Positions 23,518 to 34,516 are shown, numbered from the stretch's first letter. The stretch is 64,000 nt of DNA from Litoribacterium kuwaitense (GCF_011058155.1 NZ_JAALFC010000017.1:1-64000); one strand, 5' to 3'. Notes: a model not told the origin generated them from the letters alone. Numbers and translations are program-made.

Positions 23518-23553
23518 GTCAAAAAACGTCCCGTGTAGTCAGAATGCGTCCCA
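23518..23553 (-). promoter_or_regulatory. CggR operator (two direct repeats)
   Basis: On the minus strand the order is TGGGAC-N6-TGAC-N4-CGGGAC-N6-TGAC. This matches the known CggR operator layout CGGGAC-N6-TGTC-N4-CGGGAC-N6-TGTC with few changes. It lies between the promoter (23597-23625) and the cggR start at 23491, so bound CggR would block elongation or promoter clearance. Confidence 0.88.
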
Positions 23554-23596
23554 GGCGACGCAAAATGAAAGAAACAAAAAATCTTGTTTCATCCTC

Positions 23597-23625
23597 ATTG
23601 TAGCAGTTCATACAAAGTTCGACAA
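23597..23625 (-). promoter_or_regulatory. SigA promoter of the cggR-gapA-pgk-tpiA-gpmI-eno operon
   Basis: The -35 box TTGTCG and -10 box TACAAT are separated by exactly 17 bases on the minus strand. The CggR operator begins about 45 bases downstream. Confidence 0.8.
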
Positions 23626-23688
23626 CTTAAACATGCAAAATGTCTGATATTTATAAATTTGATAGCGTTTCCATATAGGAATTCATGC

Positions 23689-23928
23689 TTATTGTTCTTT
23701 CAAAAGACGTTCGACGTCATCCCAAGATATGCTTCCTTTTGCAATGATGTGTCCATGGCTAACAAGCACGGGAATTTCCAAATGAAATTTTTCAAGCAGA
23801 CGGTCATCGTCTTCAATATTGATTTTAGAAAGCTTAAATTCGTACTCTTGTTGTAGAATTGACAACATCGCTTCAGCATCTTCGCAAAGCCCGCAAGCTG
23901 GACGCGTATATAAGATGAGCTCTTTCAT
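23689..23928 (-). CDS. Glutaredoxin-like thiol-disulfide protein
   Basis: The 79-residue thioredoxin-fold protein begins MKELILYTRPACGLCEDAEA, with a CGLC redox pair at about residues 12-15 and the cis-Pro region LEIPVLVSHG. It matches the short glutaredoxin-family (DUF836-like) proteins of Firmicutes, whose substrates are mostly unknown. It is transcribed alone, just upstream of the cggR promoter. Confidence 0.85.
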   Translation of the reverse strand: MKELILYTRPACGLCEDAEAMLSILQQEYEFKLSKINIEDDDRLLEKFHLEIPVLVSHGHIIAKGSISWDDVERLLKEQ

Positions 23929-23999
23929 GTTATTCTCTCCTCATTTAACAAACTTAGCCAAGAAGTCCCCATCCTCAATAAATCGTAAAGTCATACCTC

Positions 24000-24107
24000 A
24001 TGAGCAGGCGGGTAATGAACTGGCTTTCGGTCAAGCACTCATGTTACTTCGCCGTGAAAGTGAGAAGCTCCCGCCTTAAGCGAAGCTAAGAGACTTGAGT
24101 GGTTCAC
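24000..24107 (+). repeat. IS200/IS605-type right-end or omega-RNA-like remnant
   Basis: The run gcgggtaatgaactggct, then tcaagcactcatgttacttc, then gtgaaagtgagaagctcccg and a decayed gccttaag...aagctaag hairpin ending in gagtggttcac looks like the 3' part of an IS605-family tnpB unit and its right end. No tnpB frame is left. This rests on general resemblance, not alignment. Confidence 0.4.
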
Positions 24108-24181
24108 CATAGTCTCTACATCCATTTTGCTTTATACTAATAAAAGGTCCTATATTTTATTTCGTTTAAGAGGTGTTTACG

Positions 24182-24397
24182 GTGAATCATCAACTATTTT
24201 CTGTCGATTATTTTGTCGATAGCTTTACAGCACACGCTGAGAAACATCATGAGATGCGTACTCAGGACGCCATCAACGCATATTATCGTTCTGTCGTGTC
24301 GACGTTAGTGCAAGATCGACTAACGAAAAACTCGGAAATAATGCGCCGCTTGAGAAACTTAGACGAAGCGTACACGCAATTTTTTCAGTCCAACTAA
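24182..24397 (+). CDS. yvfG: YvfG-like small protein
   Basis: The 71-residue acidic helical protein contains FSVDYFVDSF, NAYYRSVVSTLVQDRLTKN and RLRNLDEAYTQF, closely resembling B. subtilis YvfG (72 residues, function unknown). The start is the GTG at 24182, 6 bases after AAGAGGTG; the GTG at 24173 overlaps that site. It is one of the few plus-strand genes here, with no obvious partner. Confidence 0.85.
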   Translation: MNHQLFSVDYFVDSFTAHAEKHHEMRTQDAINAYYRSVVSTLVQDRLTKNSEIMRRLRNLDEAYTQFFQSN

Positions 24398-24428
24398 GGA
24401 TACAATACAGTGCTGCTCATGTAAAAGC

Positions 24429-24456
24429 TTCCCCCTGACAATATACTAAGGGGGAA
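24429..24456. repeat. Inverted repeat after yvfG
   Basis: ttccccct and agggggaa form a perfect 8-bp stem with a 12-base loop. No T tract follows on the plus strand, so termination is possible but unproven. Confidence 0.5.
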
Positions 24457-24490
24457 TGCGCTGAAAAATTATGAAATAGTTTAAATTCTA

Positions 24491-24519
24491 TTGACAAGGA
24501 AGCAGATTTCTTATATGAT
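24491..24519 (+). promoter_or_regulatory. SigA promoter of tRNA-Arg
   Basis: TTGACA and TATGAT are separated by 17 bases and end 24 bases before the tRNA. Confidence 0.88.
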
Positions 24520-24542
24520 AGTGGCTGTCTTGAAATTAACAT

Positions 24543-24618
24543 GCGCTCGTAGCTCAGTTGGATAGAGCGGTGGTTTCCGGTACCACGTCTGCCGGGGGTT
24601 CGAATCCCTCCGAGCGCG
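24543..24618 (+). tRNA. trnR: tRNA-Arg (anticodon CCG)
   Basis: The 76-base cloverleaf has acceptor arms gcgctcg/cgagcgc, a D-arm with agctcagttggatagagc, the anticodon stem gtggt/accac around loop ttccggt (CCG), and a T-arm with gggggttcgaatccctc. CCA is not encoded. It is a lone tRNA gene with its own promoter and terminator. Confidence 0.96.
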
Positions 24619-24625
24619 TCATAAA

Positions 24626-24666
24626 AAGTCTTTCATTGGCAAATTTGTCGATGAAGGGCTTTTTTT
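24626..24666 (+). terminator. Terminator of tRNA-Arg
   Basis: aagtctttcat pairs with atgaagggctt (with G-U pairs) and is followed by seven T residues. Confidence 0.85.
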
Positions 24667-24967
24667 ATTGAACGATTGTCGGGTTGCAGTCTAACTTACC
24701 ATCCGGTTACTATTGATTTATTTTGCTCACGAGTAATTTGAACAAGAATCATGCTCCTATTTCTTGTTTGCACGCACAACCATTTGAATCTGTTGAACTT
24801 CATCTCAAGAAGCGGTACGCTACGTTAGGAAATTCGCATTGAAAGAGGCGGGGGATCGTAAACGATATAAAAATTGTGAAAGCCGATGGTCATTTAGTTG
24901 GTGGCAGAGTAACTATTAGCTCTTATATCAGGTGATCGTGTAGCTTTCAATGTCGATAACAAAAAGT
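24667..24967. other. Region without a recognised gene
   Basis: No frame with a start and ribosome-binding site is visible in these 300 bases. Short open stretches on the plus strand (such as LNKNHAPISCLHAQPFESVE near 24740-24800) could be a decayed gene, but I cannot name it. Confidence 0.3.
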
Positions 24968-25624
24968 TTAATCCTCCTCCAGCGCTTCAACCTCAACTTT
25001 GAGCGAAGTGTTTAGATCAACATTAATAAAACGATGCACGTCATGAAAAATCGCCATTGCATACATATCTTTATTTAATACTTGTAATGAATAGCCTGAG
25101 AAATGACTTTGAATTTTTTGAAGTGTTTCTTCAGTAACTCGTTCCGTAGGGATTTGTTCTGTAAATTCCATCGTGTATATTTCGGCTGGGTTTATATCCA
25201 AAATATTTATCTCTTCCGTTGTATGACTGTACGCACGGCCAAGCAGCTCCTGTAAAAATGGTGGGTATTCCAAAGCATAATGCAGATCTTTTTTAGCAAC
25301 TTTCAATTGTTGCAACAGAGCCTCATCAAATGCATAATCGAACCGAATTGTCATCTGATTCGCTTCATCGATATCGATCGCCATTTTTTCTAATGAAAAA
25401 TGGGTTGCATTCAACTTGCTTTCGATCGTTTCCCTATTTATTGGCTTTGATGTTTCCAATGAGACTTCGCGACGTGGTTCATCGTTTATAGACACTTGCT
25501 CCAATGTGTTTTTATCTTCATTCAATGTTTCTTGTTTAGTCTGCTCACCGTCTAGTGTAATTTCCTCACTCGGAGAACACCCAGCAAAAAATAAAGCTAG
25601 AACGACTATTCGTAAATTTCTCAT
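24968..25624 (-). CDS. Unrecognised lipoprotein
   Basis: The 218-residue protein starts at the ATG at 25624 with a lipoprotein signal, MRNLRIVVLALFFAGC, Cys at residue 16. A linker rich in Glu/Thr/Asn (SEEITLDGEQTKQETLNEDK) follows, then a folded region of about 130 residues with alternating strands. I do not recognise the family. It is strongly acidic, as expected for an extracytoplasmic protein of an alkaliphile. The frame is open to 25723, but that would run into the upstream gene ending at 25647, and the lipobox fixes the start. It is probably cotranscribed with that upstream exported protein. Confidence 0.7.
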   Translation of the reverse strand: MRNLRIVVLALFFAGCSPSEEITLDGEQTKQETLNEDKNTLEQVSINDEPRREVSLETSKPINRETIESKLNATHFSLEKMAIDIDEANQMTIRFDYAFDEALLQQLKVAKKDLHYALEYPPFLQELLGRAYSHTTEEINILDINPAEIYTMEFTEQIPTERVTEETLQKIQSHFSGYSLQVLNKDMYAMAIFHDVHRFINVDLNTSLKVEVEALEED

Positions 25625-25646
25625 AAAGAAGAACACCCCAAAGTCA

Positions 25647-26153
25647 TTACAATTTTTCTTTTGCTGCAGTTGCTCCAATTGTCCATTCTCCATATACTTG
25701 ATTTCTTTCAACTTCACGCCCATCTTGATAGCGAATTTCCCAGCCTGCTGTCTTCACGATCATTTGACCATACTCTAATAAATATGTTGAATGGCTTGGG
25801 ATTACAAAATGTACCGAAGTCCGAGTACGATCCGATTCCCCTAACTCAATTAACGGCTCGGCTCCTACCTCTTTAACCATTGCAGCAAAACTAGCTGCAG
25901 AGGACACGTTTGCTTCAGTAGACAAGGTATCAGTCACTTGAAAGGTTGCGATGCCGGATTCGCTTGTATTGTTGCTATACTCATGCTGTAGCGACATGTG
26001 TGGCTCAATATCTTTCGTCACCAGCTCGTAAACCCAGCCCTCATCCCGCTCACTTACATCATGATTGTCTGTTGAAGAAGCGGTTGTCACGGAAAGCAGA
26101 CCTACGACGAAGACTATAGCAGTAAACACCTTTAGTTTGAATACATTCTTCAT
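25647..26153 (-). CDS. Unrecognised exported protein
   Basis: The 168-residue protein has a signal peptide (MKNVFKLKVFTAIVFVVGLL, with cleavage likely after TTAS). The mature acidic domain includes GWVYELVTKDIEPHMSL, FVIPSHSTYLLEYGQMIVKT and WEIRYQDGREVERNQVYGEW, a mostly beta pattern. There is no known motif. The ATG at 26153 follows AAAGGAGTG; the ATG at 26186 is upstream of that site. It ends 22 bases before the lipoprotein start, so the two likely act together at the cell surface. Confidence 0.7.
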   Translation of the reverse strand: MKNVFKLKVFTAIVFVVGLLSVTTASSTDNHDVSERDEGWVYELVTKDIEPHMSLQHEYSNNTSESGIATFQVTDTLSTEANVSSAASFAAMVKEVGAEPLIELGESDRTRTSVHFVIPSHSTYLLEYGQMIVKTAGWEIRYQDGREVERNQVYGEWTIGATAAKEKL

Positions 26154-26428
26154 AGAACACTCCTTTTTATGAATAAACTGTACCATCCCAGAAGTTCCTA
26201 ATCAATTCCTTTTGCACTTATCTATAATTTACGAACCATATATCCTCAATGGTGTAAATGATCTTTTCACTTTATCACACATCAGATCATTCGACAGTGA
26301 CTATTTTGCATACTCCAAAAACGCAGTTATTAAGATTGTTTATAAAGAAGTGCCGCAGGGAAGAATGAATAAGGGCATCGCAAGTAGAATACATGTTACA
26401 ATAGGTGAAAAGGATAGCAAGCAAATCG
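26154..26428. other. Divergent upstream region between exported-protein gene and clpP
   Basis: The plus-strand frame at 26212-26433 has no ribosome-binding site and runs into the CtsR operator, so I do not call it. Nothing else is visible. Confidence 0.4.
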
Positions 26429-26458
26429 TTTGACCTTTTTTGACCTAATGAGTATGAT
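26429..26458 (+). promoter_or_regulatory. CtsR operator overlapping the clpP promoter
   Basis: TTTGACC-TTT-TTTGACC (26429-26445) is the complement of the CtsR heptad repeat GGTCAAA-N3-GGTCAAA with no mismatch. The -35 TTGACC lies inside the first heptad (26430-26435), and the -10 TATGAT follows after 17 bases (26453-26458). CtsR binding would block the promoter until heat or protein stress. Confidence 0.93.
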
Positions 26459-26504
26459 AGGTGTACATAAGTAATATCACTTGAACTAAGGAGGAAATGA
26501 AACC

Positions 26505-27086
26505 ATGAATCTCATCCCAACCGTTATAGAACAAACAAACCGTGGTGAACGTGCCTACGACATTTACTCACGCTTGTTAAAGGATCGTATTATTATGCTC
26601 GGCAGCGGCATTGACGATAATGTTGCAAACTCAATTGTTGCCCAGCTCCTTTTCCTGCAAGCAGAAGATCCGGACAAAGACATCTCACTCTACATTAACT
26701 CTCCAGGTGGTTCCATTTCTGCGGGCATGGCCATTTACGACACGATGCAATTCATCAAGCCAGACGTATCGACGATCTGTACGGGAATGGCTGCATCGAT
26801 GGGTGCCTTCCTTCTAGCCGCCGGTGCAAAAGGGAAACGCTTCGCCCTGCCAAACAGTGAAGTGATGATTCACCAGCCGCTTGGAGGCACACAAGGTCAA
26901 GCCTCTGATATTGAAATTCATGCGAAGCGAATTATTAAAATGCGTGAAAACCTAAATAAAATTCTTGCTGAACGTACGGGGCAACCGATCGAGACGATCG
27001 AAAGAGACACGGACCGTGATAACTTTATGTCTGCCGAAGACGCAGTTCAATATGGTTTGATTGACGAAGTCATGAATCGCAAATAA
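26505..27086 (+). CDS. clpP: ATP-dependent Clp protease proteolytic subunit ClpP
   Basis: The 193-residue serine protease has the catalytic triad Ser in [11 protein letters not shown], His in MIHQPLGG and Asp in [11 protein letters not shown]. It forms the tetradecameric chamber for ClpX and ClpC and degrades SsrA-tagged and damaged proteins. AAGGAGGAAATGAAACC precedes the ATG at 26505. CtsR control is supported by the operator upstream. Confidence 0.97.
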   Translation: MNLIPTVIEQTNRGERAYDIYSRLLKDRIIMLGSGIDDNVANSIVAQLLFLQAEDPDKDISLYINSPGGSISAGMAIYDTMQFIKPDVSTICTGMAASMGAFLLAAGAKGKRFALPNSEVMIHQPLGGTQGQASDIEIHAKRIIKMRENLNKILAERTGQPIETIERDTDRDNFMSAEDAVQYGLIDEVMNRK

Positions 27087-27100
27087 TTAACGTAAGTAAA

Positions 27101-27133
27101 CAACCAGCGCCAATAAGAGCGCTGGTTGTTTTT
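27101..27133 (+). terminator. Terminator of clpP
   Basis: caaccagcgc and gcgctggttg form a perfect 10-bp stem with an 8-base loop, then TTTTTC. On the minus strand it could also serve crh. Confidence 0.92.
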
Positions 27134-27142
27134 CTTTCTGTT

Positions 27143-27406
27143 CTAGGCAACTTCTTCTCTTTGAACGAAGGCAGCGAGAGCGTTGATTGCTTCCTCCTCA
27201 TCCCTTCCATCTGCTGAAATGATGATGTCTTGATCGGCTCCTACGGCTAGGCTCATGAGCCCCATGATGCTTTTCGCATTCACTTTCTTTGAACCTTTTT
27301 GTAAATAAATATCTGAAATAAATCGATTCGCCTCTTGAACAAATATAGCTGCTGGCCTTGCACGCAAACCTGTTTTCAACTGTACAGTCACTTGCTTCTC
27401 TGTCAT
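27143..27406 (-). CDS. crh: HPr-like protein Crh
   Basis: The 87-residue protein has the HPr fold with the regulatory serine Ser46 in NAKSIMGLMS. The position of the catalytic His15 of HPr is Arg here (TGLRARPAA); B. subtilis Crh has Gln there. It therefore cannot carry phosphate for PTS transport, but HprK (encoded at 45072-46007) can phosphorylate Ser46, making it a CcpA corepressor. The start at 27406 follows AGGAGGAG. It lies downstream of whiA, as in B. subtilis. Confidence 0.93.
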   Translation of the reverse strand: MTEKQVTVQLKTGLRARPAAIFVQEANRFISDIYLQKGSKKVNAKSIMGLMSLAVGADQDIIISADGRDEEEAINALAAFVQREEVA

Positions 27407-27512
27407 ATCATTTCTCCTCCTCGATATCTTTGAAAGCGCTTTTATTTTTTCGTGATATGCAACCGGAAGAAAAAAGCTTGCTTCCTCCGGCCGATTTCTT
27501 AGATGTGTATGC

Positions 27513-28465
27513 TTACACTTGCTCGGGTGATTCACCTCGACGCAACTTTTCAGCAAAATCATCAATCTTTTTTAGGCGATGATTAATTCCTGACTTACTA
27601 ATTGTTCCATTCGTCGTCATCTCGCCAAGTTCCTTCAAAGAAACGTCTTGATATTTCACCCGTAACTCTGCAATTTCGCGAAGCTTTTCTGGAAGTGCTT
27701 GGAGACCAACGCTTTCTTCAATATAACGTATATTTTCTACTTGACGCAAGGCTGCCCCAATCGTTTTATTCAAATTGGCTGTTTCACAATTGACAAGACG
27801 ATTGACCGAATTTCTCATGTCTCTCACAATGCGCACATCTTCAAAATGTAATAACGCTTGATGAGCGCCAATCAATGTCAAAAAGTTAGAGATTTTTTCT
27901 CCCTCTTTTAAGTATACAATAAAGCCCTTTTTCCGTTCCAGCGCTTTAGCATTTAAGGAGAACTCATTCATTAATTGCAGCAATGACTCATTATGAGATT
28001 CATATTGCGAAAAAACTTCTAAGTGGTATGAAGAGGTTTCCGGGTTATTGACGGAGCCTCCTGCGAGAAAAGCACCACGTAAGTATGCTGTCTGACAACA
28101 TTCATTTTTAAGCGATGACGAGGAATTTGCTGCCGGAAAGAAAAAGGCGGCTCAATAATGCCGAGATCTTGTAAAATCTCAGACGCTTTTTCCTGCAAAC
28201 GAACAATATAAACGTTATTTTTTTTCAAGCGCATCTTTTTTCGCACGAGCAGCTTCATCTCGATGTCATCGTAGTTGCGCTTCAGCAATGTATAAATTCT
28301 TCGTGCAATCGCCGCATTTTCAGTTTGCACATCTAAAGTGATGTGTTGATTTGTAAGCGATATCGACCCATTCATACGAATCAACGCCGATAGCTCGGCC
28401 CGTTCACAGCATGGGTCTGAAACCCACTGTGTCAGTTCTTTTTTTATAATTGCAGCAAATGACAC
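27513..28465 (-). CDS. whiA: DNA-binding protein WhiA, frameshifted as read
   Basis: Two frames cover one WhiA protein of about 316 residues. The N-terminal LAGLIDADG-like domain starts at a GTG at 28465 ([15 protein letters not shown]). The frame goes off at the A5 run at 28105-28109 (minus strand). Restoring one A gives [20 protein letters not shown] and continues into the C-terminal helix-turn-helix part ([25 protein letters not shown]), which ends at 27513. WhiA is a conserved nucleoid-associated division and differentiation factor. A sequencing error is more likely than a true null. Confidence 0.88.
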
Positions 28466-28486
28466 AGCCGTTCACCCCTTTTGTAT

Positions 28487-29470
28487 TTACCTTTGGTACA
28501 ATCCTTTAGCCTCTTGGCCAGCTAAGCGGCTGATAATCCCTGCAATTTGCGCCGTATCATGACGAACCGCTCCACTATGAAGTTCAACAAAGTTCCCTTT
28601 AATTAATTGAACGCCGAGAGATAAAAGCAGATCTTCGTCAAATTGCACCGGCTCCGCATCTTCTTCTGCATACTTGCGCAACGTTTCATAAGGGATCATT
28701 TCCTCGTTCACGATAACAGTATCGATACTATGACTTCCCAAATGATCGTAAATCGCTCTTAAATGGTCGGCTGCACTATAGCCTGTCGTTTCACCAAGCT
28801 GAGTCATCACGTTGCATACATACACTTTTTGCGCCGTTGTTTGCTCGATGGCTTCAGCAATACCCGGCACAATTAAGTTTGGCATAATACTCGTATATAG
28901 ACTGCCCGGACCGATGACAATTAAATCGGCTTCGTGAATGGCATCGAGCGCTTCTGGTACAGGCGTTACGTTTTCCTGATGGTAATAAAGACGGTGAATC
29001 CGTTTGCCCGCCTTTGTAATAGAAGACTCTCCTGAAACCGTTGTACCATCCGTCATCACCGCATGCAAAGTGACGCATTCATTGCACGCCGGCAAAATCT
29101 TTCCTTTTACTTTTAGCACTTTTCCCATTTCCGAGATCGCCGTCGTAAAGTCACCAGTCAACGAGGTCATCGCCGCGAGCAGCAAGTTTCCGAGTGCATG
29201 ACCGGATAATGAGCTTCCTTGAAAGCGATGCTGAAACAATTCTTCGATGAGCGGCTCGACTTCTGACATCGCAGCAATGACATTTCGTATATCCCCAGGC
29301 GGCGGAATATTGAGCTCATCTCTTAGCTTCCCAGAGCTCCCACCGTCATCGGCCACTGTAACAATCGCGGTTAAATCGACATCATAATTCTTTAACCCCC
29401 GCAACATGACTGAGAGACCCGTACCTCCCCCAATCGCAACGATGCGCGGCTTTTGATGTAGTTCGGTCAT
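28487..29470 (-). CDS. yvcK: Gluconeogenesis factor YvcK/MgfK
   Basis: The 327-residue protein of the CofD-like family binds UDP-sugars and is needed for normal morphology on gluconeogenic carbon sources. It starts with the GGGTGLSVMLRGLK loop and contains TVADDGGSSGKLRDEL, GHALGNLLLAA and IGPGSLYTSIMPNL. The ATG at 29470 directly follows the rapZ stop. It lies between rapZ and whiA in the conserved order. Confidence 0.95.
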   Translation of the reverse strand: MTELHQKPRIVAIGGGTGLSVMLRGLKNYDVDLTAIVTVADDGGSSGKLRDELNIPPPGDIRNVIAAMSEVEPLIEELFQHRFQGSSLSGHALGNLLLAAMTSLTGDFTTAISEMGKVLKVKGKILPACNECVTLHAVMTDGTTVSGESSITKAGKRIHRLYYHQENVTPVPEALDAIHEADLIVIGPGSLYTSIMPNLIVPGIAEAIEQTTAQKVYVCNVMTQLGETTGYSAADHLRAIYDHLGSHSIDTVIVNEEMIPYETLRKYAEEDAEPVQFDEDLLLSLGVQLIKGNFVELHSGAVRHDTAQIAGIISRLAGQEAKGLYQR

Positions 29471-30354
29471 TTACACCAAACCTGCTTTAGTTTTATGGGC
29501 ATCGCGATGATGAACCTTAACCTTGTATTCATTATCGAAGTGATTTCCCATGTATTCAGCCAATGTTACGGAACGGTGCTTTCCTCCGGTACACCCAATG
29601 GCAATAATGAGCTGGCTTTTTCCCTCACGCTTGTAATATGGAAGCATAAATTCAAGGAGGTCGGTCAGTTTTTGAATAAACGTTTGTGTCTCAGCCCATT
29701 TAAGCACATACGAAGACACTTCCTCATCCATCCCTGTTTTTGGCCGCATATGCTCAATATAATGAGGGTTTGGCAGGAAGCGTACATCAAAAACGAGATC
29801 CGCATCAATCGGGACCCCATATTTAAAGCCGAAGGAAATCATATTTACAGTGAACCATTCTTGCTCATGATGAGAAAACTGCTCAAGGATTTCTTCTCTT
29901 AACTGTCTAGGAGACAGATCGGTCGTATCAATAATTTGCTGGGCACGTCCTTTCAGCTCTTCCAGCATTCGGCGCTCCATCTCAATTCCGACCAATGGAG
30001 AACGGTGCGTTGCTAGAGGGTGAGAACGACGTGTTTCTTTATATCTAGATACTAGCACTTGGTTTTTCGCATCTAAATATAAAATGGTCGGGTGCAACTG
30101 ATTGGCCGTATCAAACTGATCGAGCACTTCAAACAACTGATCAAAAAATTCGCGCCCTCTTAAGTCCATAACGACAGCCGCTTTTTTCATAGTGGCATTC
30201 GATCCTTGGAGCAATTCGTAAAACTTTGGAAGCAAGGCAGGGGGCAAGTTGTCCACACAATAATATCCTAAATCTTCAAAGCTACGCATGGCGACCGATT
30301 TTCCCGCACCGACATGCCGGTAATAATAACGAGCTCTTGTGATGCATCTGTCAT
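29471..30354 (-). CDS. rapZ: RNase adapter/nucleotide-binding protein RapZ (YvcJ), frameshifted in the P-loop as read
   Basis: The true start is the ATG at 30354 ([16 protein letters not shown]), after an AGGAG site. One G is missing from the glycine codons of the Walker A motif at 30309-30310, so the frame breaks at GMSG|AGKS. The rest continues in the frame that reads [20 protein letters not shown] through [18 protein letters not shown]. The intact protein would have about 295 residues. It hydrolyses GTP/ATP in B. subtilis and binds RNA or sugar nucleotides in relatives. The break inside the P-loop is best read as a homopolymer error. Confidence 0.9.
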
Positions 30355-30390
30355 TTAATTTCAACTCCTTCCGAATTCCATAAAGTCGTT

Positions 30391-30848
30391 TTATGATGGA
30401 TCAAGACGGTAAGAAATTAATTCATAATCCGGCGTATACGTGAATGTTCCGTAAATGAACCCGCTTCCTTGAATGACATAATCTAAGATGTGGTGATCTC
30501 CTGGAGCCATCGGTAGTGATGCGATTTTTTGCTTATGCTGCCACTCCAAATGCCCTTCTGGTGAGTGACTCATGACCTCACCATCAAATTGCGTCGATAA
30601 AAAAGTGAACATCATCCATTCCGACACGATCGTTCCCTCATCTTGAATAGTAAAGGTAAATACGCCTTTTAATTGAGGAGCCCTCAGATAAAGACCGGTC
30701 TCTTCTCTGAATTCACGCCGCACCGTATCGCGGATGGATTCGCCGATCTCCATTTTTCCACCTGGAGCGACCCACCAGCCGCGTCTCGGCTTTGCAAAAG
30801 AAGGAGATGGTCATTATCGAATAAAACACAATTTGTGACTCGCTGCAC
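30391..30848 (-). CDS. yvcI: Nudix hydrolase YvcI, frameshifted as read
   Basis: The start is a GTG at 30848 after AGGAGGAG. The first 20 codons ([18 protein letters not shown]) are in one frame and the rest in another. One extra A in the A3 run at 30791-30793 (minus strand) joins them as [20 protein letters not shown]. The Nudix box is intact, G(x5)E(x7)REEETGL-like: [24 protein letters not shown] in the family pattern. About 152 residues. It is the first gene of the yvcI-rapZ-yvcK-whiA-crh operon. Confidence 0.85.
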
Positions 30849-31111
30849 GGCTTCTCTCCTCCTTTAGATCAAATGTCTAATCTAAAGTATACTATGTTTT
30901 ATCATACGCCTCAATTCATTCGACGTACGGGTCAAGAGACAGACAAGATGATTTTACAAAAGCAGGAAGCACATTGAGCAAACCAAAGATGAGTCGTTGT
31001 CAGACACGCAAGCACACAGTCTTTACGAAACGAGAGAAAGTGCATTGTTTATTAAAGCTCATGGCCTTACTTTCAGCACAGGACGATCATACAGCCACTC
31101 TCCAAAATACA
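30849..31111. other. Gap between yvcI and trxB terminator
   Basis: This stretch contains the promoter side of the yvcI-crh operon. I see no supported gene; a plus-strand frame (30974-31162) has no ribosome-binding site. Confidence 0.4.
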
Positions 31112-31143
31112 AAAAAAGAACGCGAACAAAGTTGCTGTTCGCG
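31112..31143 (-). terminator. Terminator of yvcD-trxB
   Basis: cgcgaaca/tgttcgcg form a perfect 8-bp stem with a 7-base loop (31121-31143), followed on the minus strand by TTCTTTTTTT. A second inverted repeat, acacaatgt/acattgtgt, lies at 31214-31244 directly behind the trxB stop. Confidence 0.85.
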
Positions 31144-31254
31144 CTACTCTAAATATGTTTAAAAAGGGGGTCAATTTATATACATTATACATTGTGAGTA
31201 TTGCAGGCGTATTACACAATGTTTAAAGCCAAATGACATTGTGTGAAAGTTTTA

Positions 31255-33779
<2,525 letters not shown>

Positions 33780-33952
33780 CGAGCCTCTCCCTTCTTCTAG
33801 TAATCGTTGTCCAAAAGTCGAGTATATCATAGGATTCGCTTTTCTGATACTAGTTTATGAATGCTTTTAACATAGCCTATTTCCAGATCGTAAAATCAGA
33901 CACGTTCTTATGCTGCATTGAATAATAAACACGATTCAGCGGCGGACCTTAC

Positions 33953-34420
33953 GTTAATCATTATACGAAGAAATTCTGGAAGTAGGAAAACGACATCAGC
34001 ATAAAGACTGCAAAATGAATTTGGTCGGTGGACCCCTCTTAGTTTCGTCACAACCTGCTAAAAGTTAAAGCTAAAGAAGGAAACCTTTTTATCGATCGAA
34101 TCCGGCAAATCGCAGAATATGGTAAACGTCACTGTGCATTTGTCATTGTGGAAGGCATTTTGTAAAAAGACTATTACGGCGACATGCTTCACCACTTCAT
34201 CCATTACTTTAACAATCATACAGCTACTTATTAATTTGATCTGATTTCTTCTGTACCATTACTGTGCTACAATGCCAGCCCGAAAGAATGCACTTGGAGA
34301 AACTGCTCTACGCGCTTTTGGGAAGCTAAACGATGTTCTGGAAACCATCTTGACGACCACATGTCACAGGGCGACATAGTGAACCTGATACTCAATCAAC
34401 TCAATCTGTTAACACAGCCA
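33953..34420 (+). pseudogene. Decayed P-loop kinase (AAA/zeta-toxin-like family)
   Basis: Pieces of one protein are spread over the three plus frames with several stops. A damaged P-loop (RNSGSRKTT in place of GNSGSGKTT) near 33965-33995 is followed by LQNEFGRW, then KEGNLFIDRIRQIAEYGKRH and CAFVIVEGIL, DYYGDMLHHFIHYFNNHTAT, and a last piece ARPKKHAFGE-like near 34270. The end resembles QGDIVNLILNQLN (34365-34410). The order matches small-molecule or uridine-type kinases of Bacillus. With stops and a changed P-loop, it is a genuine fossil and not a single sequencing error. Confidence 0.75.
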
Positions 34421-34516
34421 TCGTTTAAGTGTGTAATGTCCTCGTCTCGGTTGCATGCTTCCTCACCTGAAAGCTTATAACTACTGGACAAAATGCTCTC
34501 AAGATCACTGAACACG

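Noticed and set aside
26212-26433. 73-codon plus-strand frame upstream of clpP
   Set aside because: No ribosome-binding site, and its end lies inside the CtsR operator.
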